Shown in pieces: positions 6,460-11,218 of a stretch of 11,218 nt of DNA. Each line of letters begins with the position of its first letter. Positions within the stretch are counted from its first letter, which is position 1. The notes beneath the pieces are model-generated. The model made no database searches, had not been told where the DNA came from, and saw only the letters and a program-made list of their open reading frames with translations. The DNA is from JBCDBL01 sp039183635 (GTDB taxonomy: Bacteria > Pseudomonadota > Alphaproteobacteria > Caulobacterales > Parvularculaceae). The DNA is taken from contig JBCDBL010000128.1 in assembly GCA_039183635.1 (NCBI GenBank), positions 1 to 11,218 of the forward strand. The letters are read 5' to 3'. A program made the translations under genes and the position numbers.

Positions 6460-7428
6460 ATGAGCCAAAGCGCCCCCCTCTTCGATAAGGCCAGCGTCGT
6501 CGGCCTCGGCCTCATCGGCTCGTCGATGACGCGGGCCCTTAACCGCCACGGCCTCGCCGGCGCGCTCATCGGCTGCGACGCTTGTGAACAGGTGCGCGCG
6601 CGCGCGGTCGAACTGGCCCTCGCCGATACGGTGACGGACGACATCGCCAAAGCGGCGGACGCCGACGTCGTGATCGTCGCAACGCCCGTGGGCGCGGCGG
6701 CGGCCGTGTTCGACGCCCTCGCCCCGCACTTGAAGCCCGGAACAATCGTCACCGACGTCGGCTCGGTAAAGGGCGCCGTCGCGAAGCTGGCGGGCAAACT
6801 GCCGGACCATGTCCATTTCGTCCCCGGACACCCCATTGCGGGTACGGAGCAATCCGGCCCCGACGCCGGCTTCGCCGAACTGTTTGAAAACCGCTGGTGC
6901 GTGCTCACCCCCCTGGAGGGCCACGGCGCCGCCGACGCAGACGGGGCCGCCTACGCGGCCGCCGTCGACAAGGTGGAGGCCATGTGGCGCGGCTGCGGCA
7001 GCGAGGTGGAGCGCATGGACGCCGCCCACCACGACCTCGCCCTTGCGATGACCAGCCACCTGCCCCACCTGATCGCCTACACCATGGTCGGCGCCGCCGA
7101 CGACCTTGAGACCGTGACGGAGGCGGAGGTCGTGAAATACTCCGCTGGCGGATTTCGGGACTTCACCCGCATCGCTGCGTCCGACCCTGTGATGTGGCGG
7201 GACGTCTTTCTGCACAATTCAGAAGCGGTTCTGGAAGTGCTCGGCCGGTTTTCAGAAGAGCTGGCCGCCTTGCAACGCGCCATACGCTGGAAAGACGCCG
7301 ACCAGTTGTTCACGACCTTCAGCCGCACCCGCGAACTGCGCCGCCGCATCGTCGAAGCCGGCCAGGAAAACCCGGCGCCGAATTTCGGACGCGACACAGG
7401 GCGTACGGACGGTGAAGATACTGAGTAG
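6460..7428 (+). CDS. tyrA: Prephenate/arogenate (cyclohexadienyl) dehydrogenase
   Basis: The 322-residue enzyme oxidatively decarboxylates prephenate and/or arogenate in tyrosine synthesis. The N-terminal NAD-binding Rossmann domain starts VVGLGLIGSSM (13-23, GxGxxG) with D40 at the end of the second strand, which favours NAD over NADP. Catalytic-region motifs are DVGSVKG (99-105), FVPGHPIAGTEQSG (120-133) with the catalytic His124, and GGFRDFTRIAASDPVMW (230-246) with substrate-binding Arg. There is no chorismate-mutase or ACT domain, so this is the short TyrC-like type; choice between prephenate and arogenate cannot be read from sequence. The ATG at 6460 lies 4 bases after the hisC stop and lacks a good ribosome binding site, suggesting translational coupling to hisC. 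The last ~20 residues are hydrophilic and probably unstructured. Confidence 0.94.
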   Translation: MSQSAPLFDKASVVGLGLIGSSMTRALNRHGLAGALIGCDACEQVRARAVELALADTVTDDIAKAADADVVIVATPVGAAAAVFDALAPHLKPGTIVTDVGSVKGAVAKLAGKLPDHVHFVPGHPIAGTEQSGPDAGFAELFENRWCVLTPLEGHGAADADGAAYAAAVDKVEAMWRGCGSEVERMDAAHHDLALAMTSHLPHLIAYTMVGAADDLETVTEAEVVKYSAGGFRDFTRIAASDPVMWRDVFLHNSEAVLEVLGRFSEELAALQRAIRWKDADQLFTTFSRTRELRRRIVEAGQENPAPNFGRDTGRTDGEDTE

Positions 7429-7464
7429 CTTATGACATTAAAAGCGTCGTCGCTTCGATTGAAA

Positions 7465-7541
7465 TCAGGAAATGCTTTAAGCCCTTGGCTTCACGCATTT
7501 CCTGACGACGAACCGCACACTCCTTACCTGAAGGCGCTTTA
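7465..7541. repeat. Diverged copy of the 56-bp palindromic repeat
   Basis: 7485-7541 aligns with 2751-2806 along its whole length: TTGG..TCACGC.TTTCC.GACGACGAACCG matches, the middle is diverged, and CGCTTTA closes both. Just upstream, TCAGGAAATGC (7465-7475) followed by TTTA looks like the 3' end of another unit. It makes a perfect 11-bp inverted repeat with GCATTTCCTGA (7495-7505). So this locus, too, seems to have carried adjacent units. Confidence 0.7.
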
Positions 7542-7546
7542 GATCT

Positions 7547-7659
7547 TCGGATTTGAAGTCGTGTGCATGGTTTTCCAACATGTGGCGTCGTCATCATGAA
7601 TTTCGCTGGGATGACGCTTCTGCTGTTTGGGTACACCGTGCGTACGACTTCAAATCCGA
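7547..7659. repeat. Long imperfect hairpin element (113 bp)
   Basis: TCGGATTTGAAGTCGT (7547-7562) and ACGACTTCAAATCCGA (7644-7659) are perfect 16-bp inverted arms. Pairing continues inward through GCATGGT/ACCGTGC (one mismatch), CCAACA/TGTTTGG (one bulge) and GCGTC..CATC/GATGACGC (one bulge), so nearly the whole stretch can fold on itself. The inner strand at 7601-7616 is the exact reverse complement of 9220-9235, tying it to another repeat in the window. Confidence 0.8.
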
Positions 7660-7782
7660 TACTTTAGAACGCCGTTGGTAAGCGTGAGTCGCCTTTCACC
7701 GTACTGTGCATACAACCGCGCACGCTATCTATGGCCCCGTGGGCAATTGAAATTGCGCCCTCATCCTGAATGCTGGGGGCGG

Positions 7783-8223
7783 TCATTCTACAAACAGTTG
7801 GAAAAACTCAACTGTTTGCCCCTCCGGGTCGGAAAGCTTGAGGAGATGAATGCCAGGCTCTTCGATAATGTCCGGCAGAGGCCCTTCGATCTTATGCGCA
7901 AGACGCTCTTTCAGGCTTTTAATGTCTTGAACCTGGATGTACGGCACGGCGGCAAGGCTTGGGCGAGAACCGGGCGCATATTTCGCCTTTGAAACGACGG
8001 CGAGAATTCCGCCAGCAACATCAAAGGCGACAAATCCATCAAGAGCCATCATGGGCGGGCGACCAAGTATGGTTTGGTAAAACTCCGCTGAACGCCCGAC
8101 ATCGCTCGCGGCGACATAGGCTCCCATTCTCACAAACTCGTCCGTATCTTGCACTGGTTCGGCGTCAGCCAAGCCCGACGCCCCCAGCAAGATGGCTCCA
8201 GCGAGTGCAACGATGCGTTTCAT
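7783..8223 (-). CDS. Exported VOC (glyoxalase-fold) family protein
   Basis: This is a 146-residue protein with a signal peptide (MKRIVALAGAILLGASGLADA, likely cleaved near residue 21 after ADA) followed by one VOC domain. The domain reads MGAYVAASDVGRSAEFYQTILGRPP, GFVAFDVAGGILAVVSK, AAVPYIQVQDIKSLKERLAHK, and the closing IHLLKLSDPEGQTVEFFQL with Glu139 in the usual last metal-ligand position. The activity is unknown; most VOC proteins are cytoplasmic, so export is notable. The ATG at 8223 is chosen over an in-frame ATG at 8298 because an AGGAGT (8231-8236) sits 7 bases upstream and the signal peptide starts there. It is divergent from the YafY-type regulator, with a perfect palindrome (8296-8321) between the two starts, so it is probably that regulator's target. 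Confidence 0.86.
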   Translation of the reverse strand: MKRIVALAGAILLGASGLADAEPVQDTDEFVRMGAYVAASDVGRSAEFYQTILGRPPMMALDGFVAFDVAGGILAVVSKAKYAPGSRPSLAAVPYIQVQDIKSLKERLAHKIEGPLPDIIEEPGIHLLKLSDPEGQTVEFFQLFVE

Positions 8224-8295
8224 AGTTCTAACTCCTGCGCTTCCCAATGACGGCACCGGTTGATGAGCCGCCGTATTGAGATAAATTAGCAACGC

Positions 8296-8321
8296 CATGC
8301 TGACAGCATGGTGTCAGCATG
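8296..8321. promoter_or_regulatory. Candidate operator: 10-bp perfect inverted repeat
   Basis: CATGCTGACA (8296-8305) and TGTCAGCATG (8312-8321) are perfect arms around a 6-base spacer. The site lies between divergent genes, 14 bases before the proposed TTG start of the regulator and 73 bases before the exported VOC gene. Arm length and spacing fit binding by a dimeric helix-turn-helix protein, and the nearest candidate is the adjacent YafY-type regulator. Which promoter it controls, and whether it represses, is inference. Confidence 0.6.
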
Positions 8322-8335
8322 ATGGCGAGGTTAAC

Positions 8336-9055
8336 TTGCGGCGCGCGGAACGCTTATTTGAGATCGTTCAAATCCTGCGGAGGGCTAAAACGCCTATATC
8401 CGCAGAATCGATCGCCGAAGAATTGGAAATATCCAAACGCTCGGTCTACCGCGATATGTCCGCGCTGATCGCCCAGCGCGTTCCGATCCGCGGCGAGGCG
8501 GGCGTCGGTTACGTGTTGGAGGATGGTTTCGATATGCCGCCTTTGATGCTGACTGACGAAGAAATCGACGCAGCCGTTCTCGGCGCGCTTTGGGTCGCAA
8601 GTCGCGCTGAGCCAGATCTTGCAAAGGCGGCGAACAATCTTCTGTCCAAAATTGAAGCCGTCGCCCCGAACCGCCTAAAGCCACAGATTTTGCATCCAGC
8701 GACAAGCGTCGCGCCGCCAAAACCACAGACGCCCGATCTCATCGATCCGGCATTGCTCCGCCGGGCCATTCGAAAGGGCCATAAGGTCATGCTTCGCTAT
8801 CGCGACACAGACGGAGCTGAGACCGAGCGAACAGTCTGGCCTGTCGTGTTGGGCTATCGGGAAGAAGGCCGAATTCTCGCAGCCTGGTGTGAGTTGCGTG
8901 AGGGTTTTCGTTACTTCCGTACAGATCAGATGATAACGGCCGAGGTCCTGGACGCGCGTTTTCCGGAGCGCCCGGAGCGCCTAAGAGGCAAGTGGCGAAA
9001 GGCCATGGATGAAGAGCGCTTGCAGTATGAGGCGGCCGCCGAAAAATCCAAGTGA
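8336..9055 (+). CDS. YafY/DeoR-like transcriptional regulator with HTH and WYL domains
   Basis: This 239-residue predicted DNA-binding protein has an N-terminal winged helix (RRAERLFEIVQILRR, then HTH about residues 20-41, ISAESIAEELEISKRSVYRDMSALIA, wing VPIRGEAGVGYVL) and a C-terminal WYL domain (about 136-205: LRRAIRKGHKVMLRYRD, RTVWPVVLGYREEGRILAAWCELREGFRYFRTDQM). WYL domains are ligand-sensing in several regulators; here the tripeptide position reads AWC, as in many YafY proteins. Start: a TTG at 8336 gives the family-typical MRRAERLF and has GCGAGG 5 bases upstream. The upstream ATG at 8297 would make the coding region run through the palindrome at 8296-8321 and adds residues unlike the family. 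It is divergent from the exported VOC gene, a frequent regulator/VOC pairing. It likely controls that gene and itself. Confidence 0.88.
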   Translation: MRRAERLFEIVQILRRAKTPISAESIAEELEISKRSVYRDMSALIAQRVPIRGEAGVGYVLEDGFDMPPLMLTDEEIDAAVLGALWVASRAEPDLAKAANNLLSKIEAVAPNRLKPQILHPATSVAPPKPQTPDLIDPALLRRAIRKGHKVMLRYRDTDGAETERTVWPVVLGYREEGRILAAWCELREGFRYFRTDQMITAEVLDARFPERPERLRGKWRKAMDEERLQYEAAAEKSK

Positions 9056-9219
9056 TCGCCGCCGGGGCATTTTTCTTTCGAATTTGCCACTTAAGCGGCC
9101 TGAAGCTAGAGCGCGTTGCAGGCGATGTGGATCAGGCGAAGGTCGTCTCACGCGCCCAAAACATAGATTCTAGATCGCCGGACTTTTATTCATGCGCATG
9201 TTGTATCGATACGATAACA

Positions 9220-9304
9220 CGTCATCCCAGCGAAAGCTGGTATGTGAGGGGCGGCATACTGAAGAGCAAGCGGCCCCTAGATCCTGACTTTCGTCAGGAT
9301 GACG
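9220..9304. repeat. Three-hairpin palindromic element (85 bp)
   Basis: Outer arms CGTCATCC (9220-9227) and GGATGACG (9297-9304) enclose three internal hairpins. They are CCAGC-GAAA-GCTGG (9227-9240, a GNRA-type loop), AGGGGC/GCCCCT (9247-9252 with 9273-9278), and CCTGAC-TTTC-GTCAGG (9283-9298). The outer arms share a base or two with the inner hairpins, so the two pairings partly compete. GTCATCCCAGCGAAAGCTGG is a type of sequence often repeated between genes in alphaproteobacteria. Its first 16 bases recur inverted at 7601-7616. Confidence 0.75.
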
Positions 9305-9347
9305 ATGACCCTTGTTGAAAATTATGTGTACGAATAAAAGCCCGGCA

Positions 9348-9579
9348 ATCTAAGGCTTGTTGAGGTTCATAAATATATCTGGTCATCCCGGACGCCGGTT
9401 TTCTCCAAGTCTTTGATGACTTGGTTAGAAAATCGAGCGATCCGGGATCTGGCGCAACAGATTTCAGACACGTGCAGACAGATCCCGGCGCTAACACGCG
9501 CACGCCAAAACCTATGGGGTTTGGGCGCGTGTAACGTCCGGGATGACGGAACAACTCTGAATCTCAACAAGCCCTAGAT
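9348..9579. mobile_element. Candidate MITE-like element with terminal inverted repeats and internal hairpins
   Basis: Bases 9348-9369 and 9558-9579 are inverted copies matching at 20 of 22 positions, with core GGCTTGTTGAG/CTCAACAAGCC. Inside, GTCATCCCGGACG (9382-9394) pairs perfectly with CGTCCGGGATGAC (9535-9547). Three further hairpins lie within: CCAAGTC/GACTTGG flanked by TTTTCT/AGAAAA, CCGGGATCTG (9442-9451) with CAGATCCCGG (9479-9488), and ACACGCGC/GCGCGTGT with CCAAAACC/GGGTTTGG. No open frame encodes a transposase, so it would be non-autonomous. Because the ends ATCTA are part of the inverted repeat, a target duplication cannot be separated from it. It may be a structured intergenic repeat rather than a true mobile element. 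Confidence 0.55.
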
Positions 9580-9591
9580 CTTTGTTTTGAC

Positions 9592-9655
9592 GGTCGAACA
9601 CGTGTTCGACCTTTTGCGCAAAACCGGTATCCGCTTTTGCGCGACATGCTCTAAA
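9592..9655. repeat. Palindrome plus hairpin repeat abutting the DUF2125 stop codon
   Basis: GGTCGAACACGTGTTCGACC (9592-9611) is a perfect 20-bp palindrome. It is followed by GCGCAAAA (9616-9623) pairing with TTTTGCGC (9635-9642), with an inner CGG/CCG, a repeat type frequent in alphaproteobacterial genomes. The sequence running into 9651-9655 on the minus strand reads TTTTAGAGCATGTCGCGC, so the TAG stop of the DUF2125 gene lies at the repeat's edge. The hairpin may act as its 3' end structure. Confidence 0.75.
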
Positions 9656-10715
9656 ACGTCAGAGGGGGATGTTTTGCGATCACAAGCGGCCCGAGCTTTA
9701 CTTCGCCGTTTTTCACCGCAAGATCGACTTTCACCACCCCTGCCTCCGCGCTTGTGGCGGCGAAAACCTGGAACGCCGCGCGGACCGTTTCAGACATCTC
9801 CGCCGGCAATGCGCCGCCGGCGACGAACACGTCCACAAGATCGTCAGCATTCTGTAGTCTGACATTCATTCGACCTGAGGGAAAGCCCGCCGCATCCATG
9901 GCGAGCCGACCGGATGCAGCAAGACGCGCCTCCCCGGACGTGACCTGAAAGCGATCGATCAACGCCTCCCCGCCTTCGTCCATCCACCGCTGAAACGCCC
10001 CCTCGCCGCTGCGGGGGGCGGGGCTCAGCGCGCCGACAGCTTCAAACGCCCAAAGGGTCAAGGGCGCGCCTTCAAAAAACGGGCTATCGAGACGCACCGT
10101 CACGCCCGCCCCGGACACAGCCGCCAACAGCAAAGGCGTGTCGGTCTCCTCATCGCTCGCATCGGAGGTCTGCACCAGGAGCTTTTCAAATGTGATATCG
10201 CCGCCGATGGCGTGCGCATCGGTGCGGCGGGCCTTGCCATTGGTCATCTCAACAGCAAAGTTGCGCCCAGCGGCGGTCTTGCGCAGGGAGCCACGGGTCG
10301 CATCGGTCTCAATCTCCAGGACAACGCGCCGCGGCGCCCGCGCCGCAACGCCGGGATCATCGAGAAACGAGACGACAAGCGGACCTTCAACGTCGGCGAC
10401 AACATGGTTTGCATCGAAAGGGCTCGCGTGAAACGCAATCCGCTCCGCCGACCAGGACAGGGCCCGGGGCCCGGGGCCCTCCGCATAGCTGGGCGCTTCC
10501 AAGGAGATTCTTAAAAACGCCGGAAAACCACGCGCTTTCACCTCACCGTACGAAACCTCGGCGCCCGCCGCCCGCTCCTCGGCCGCCCAGGCGTCAATCT
10601 CCGCCTCAACCGCCGAGGCGGTGCGCAGCCAGATGGCGGCGTATATAGCGAGCAGGACCAGCGCTGCAGCGAAGGGCGCGTAGAGGCCAAAGCGGGGAAT
10701 GCGGGTTTGCGACAT
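9651..10715 (-). CDS. DUF2125 family membrane-anchored protein
   Basis: This is a 354-residue protein of a family found mainly in alphaproteobacteria, with no established function. One transmembrane anchor or uncleaved signal lies at about residues 10-31 (GLYAPFAAALVLLAIYAAIWL), placing the rest in the periplasm. Then come the family-typical EIDAWAAEERAAGAEVSYGEVKARGFPAFLRISLEAP, long beta-rich stretches with few charged clusters, and a C-terminal GEVKLGPLVIAKHPPL. The ATG at 10715 is chosen because GGAG stands 10 bases upstream; an ATG at 10736 would place that GGAG inside the coding sequence. A GC-rich segment encoding SPAPRSGEG (around 9997-10024) can form a strong hairpin and may be an in-frame inserted repeat. 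The stop codon borders an intergenic repeat. The gene stands alone on this strand. Confidence 0.87.
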   Translation of the reverse strand: MSQTRIPRFGLYAPFAAALVLLAIYAAIWLRTASAVEAEIDAWAAEERAAGAEVSYGEVKARGFPAFLRISLEAPSYAEGPGPRALSWSAERIAFHASPFDANHVVADVEGPLVVSFLDDPGVAARAPRRVVLEIETDATRGSLRKTAAGRNFAVEMTNGKARRTDAHAIGGDITFEKLLVQTSDASDEETDTPLLLAAVSGAGVTVRLDSPFFEGAPLTLWAFEAVGALSPAPRSGEGAFQRWMDEGGEALIDRFQVTSGEARLAASGRLAMDAAGFPSGRMNVRLQNADDLVDVFVAGGALPAEMSETVRAAFQVFAATSAEAGVVKVDLAVKNGEVKLGPLVIAKHPPLTF

Positions 10716-11097
10716 GTTAAAAGAACTCCAATGCATAAAGCCGCCGACACGCAGCGTTCATGCGGAAGACGAATGGGCGATGATTGCTGTCTATAAGAGG
10801 CGTTTTAGCTTTGGAATGCGGCGAAGTCGCGACTGAAATCGACATAGCAAGATATAGTAGACGCCGCCCGCCTCAACGCCAGCGAGCAACTGACAATACA
10901 AATGTTCTTTTTTTGTTCCGACTTATCCCACAAATACCAAGCCCTTGAAAAACATAAGGCTTTTAAATAGTTAACAACTTCTTAAGCGTTTTCTCCACAA
11001 TTGATCTTGTTTTGTTCTAAATAAGATCAAATGGATTCTGGATAAAAATCAAAACCTTAATGAACGCATCGCTGCTGCAATTGAACACAGAAGACGC
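10716..11097. other. AT-rich non-coding stretch upstream of DUF2125 and the IS end
   Basis: No gene is supported. From about 10895 the sequence becomes clearly AT-rich, with two near matches to the DnaA box (TTCTCCACA at 10991-10999 and TCTGGATAA at 11037-11045, one mismatch each) plus TTATCCCACA at 10923-10932. TTGATCTT (11001-11008) and AAGATCAA (11023-11030) form a perfect 8-bp inverted repeat. AAGCC/GGCTT (10939-10943 with 10958-10962) followed by TTTT is a weak terminator-like hairpin. It probably was the upstream region of a gene now separated by the insertion sequence. Confidence 0.6.
11001..11030. other. 8-bp inverted repeat in the AT-rich stretch
   Basis: TTGATCTT and AAGATCAA, separated by 14 bases (GTTTTGTTCTAAAT), could bind a dimeric regulator or form a small hairpin. 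It lies about 70 bases before the insertion sequence end. Nothing indicates which protein would bind. Confidence 0.3.
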
Positions 11098-11218
11098 CCT
11101 AGGTGTTTAGTCCCGGGAAGTGATGGAATCACTTTATGCAGTGATCCCTCATGGAGGAAGGCCCAATGGGACAGGTTTTACACGAGTGCGCCACGACCAC
11201 GCACGCGGTCCGAAAAGC
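11098..11218 (+). mobile_element. Left end of an IS481-type insertion sequence, cut by window edge
   Basis: CCTAGG (11098-11103) fits the NCTAGN target known for IS481 and is directly followed by TGTTTAGTCCCGGG, a plausible IS end beginning TGT. The 62-base leader holds AAGTGAT/ATCACTT (11118-11124 with 11128-11134), a perfect 7-bp inverted repeat. A strong ribosome binding site and the transposase start follow. The right end and the second CCTAGG copy would lie outside the window. The exact boundary is inferred. Confidence 0.6.
11166..11218 (+). CDS. IS481 family transposase, first 17 codons
   Basis: An ATG preceded by GGAGGA (11153-11158), 7 bases away, opens a frame reading MGQVLHECATTTHAVRK up to the window edge. 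This is the N-terminus I know from a group of alphaproteobacterial IS481-type transposases (MGQVLH.. .ATTT.AVR), where a helix-turn-helix and then a DDE integrase core follow. With only 17 residues visible, intactness cannot be judged. Confidence 0.65.
   Translation, partial: MGQVLHECATTTHAVRK

Larger units (their letters stand above)
7429..7782. other. Non-coding, repeat-filled stretch between tyrA and an exported VOC gene
   Basis: No gene is supported over these ~354 bases between two convergent genes. It holds a diverged copy of the tandem palindromic repeat (7485-7541) with the 3' arm of a preceding partial unit (7465-7479), a long imperfect hairpin (7547-7659), and a near-palindrome at 7741-7760 (GGGCAATTGAAATTGCGCCC). 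No clean T-run terminator is seen for either gene; the hairpins themselves may serve. Confidence 0.8.
9056..9650. other. Non-coding repeat cluster between the regulator and the DUF2125 gene
   Basis: No gene is supported in ~595 bases where two convergent genes end. I see a three-hairpin element (9220-9304), a ~230-bp element with imperfect terminal inverted repeats (9348-9579), and a perfect 20-bp palindrome followed by a hairpin of a common alphaproteobacterial repeat type (9592-9655). Short open frames here have no ribosome binding site or recognisable product. In 9056-9219 I see nothing distinct. Confidence 0.8.

Noticed and set aside
6045..7215. Two long minus-strand open frames (287 and 262 codons) opposite hisC and tyrA
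   Set aside because: Both run antisense to well-identified enzymes with intact motifs and show low-complexity, Ala/Arg/Gly-rich translations typical of antisense frames in GC-rich DNA.
7627..7992. 121-codon plus-strand frame in the tyrA/VOC interval
   Set aside because: It overlaps the antisense of the exported VOC gene, crosses a repeat, and has no ribosome binding site or recognisable domain.
9220..9304. Possible tRNA because of the three-hairpin fold
   Set aside because: There is no T-loop TTCGA motif, no proper acceptor stem or anticodon arm, and the bases match an intergenic repeat type instead.
10459..10480. Possible G-quadruplex or long palindrome (alternating GGG and CCC runs)
   Set aside because: Only three clear G-tracts occur per strand and the palindrome is imperfect; it is explained by coding for a Gly-Pro repeat in the DUF2125 protein.

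Overview
The window is GC-rich and densely coding. It looks like a chromosomal segment of an alphaproteobacterium. The evidence is an alphaproteobacterial DUF2125 protein, a DUF1223 protein, a histidinol-phosphate aminotransferase gene abutting a cyclohexadienyl-dehydrogenase gene (a pairing known from Zymomonas), and several palindromic intergenic repeats of types common in that class. I cannot name a genus from the sequence alone.

Layout, left to right. (1) The 5' part of lepA (minus strand) runs off the left edge. It is divergent from a small, visibly AT-richer lipoprotein gene (DUF4410-like), which ends in a strong hairpin/T-run terminator. (2) mscL and a secreted DUF1223 thioredoxin-like protein lie on the minus strand. 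(3) A tandemly duplicated 56-bp palindromic repeat precedes a small VOC (glyoxalase-fold) protein. (4) A minus-strand pair follows: gloB (glyoxalase II), then a small exported protein of unknown function. (5) Divergent from gloB is a plus-strand run of a methyltransferase-fold protein, hisC and tyrA. hisC and tyrA are separated by only 4 bases, and their products cover histidine and probably tyrosine/phenylalanine synthesis. (6) A module with lower GC carries an exported VOC protein divergent from a YafY-type HTH/WYL regulator. A perfect 10-bp inverted repeat lies between them. Repeat-filled intergenic stretches bracket this module. (7) A DUF2125 membrane-anchored protein is on the minus strand. 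(8) An AT-rich, apparently non-coding stretch is followed by the left end and first codons of an IS481-type transposase, which runs off the right edge. Its end abuts a CCTAGG, matching the NCTAGN target known for IS481.

Most genes are housekeeping or ordinary accessory genes, and I see no convincing new multi-gene system. The most unusual content is non-coding. There are at least four different structured repeat elements, two with a closed outer stem enclosing several hairpins. One is a ~230-bp element with 22-bp imperfect terminal inverted repeats. Two share an exact 16-base segment, and one abuts the stop codon of the DUF2125 gene. The regulator/VOC pair with its palindromic candidate operator is the clearest testable regulatory unit.
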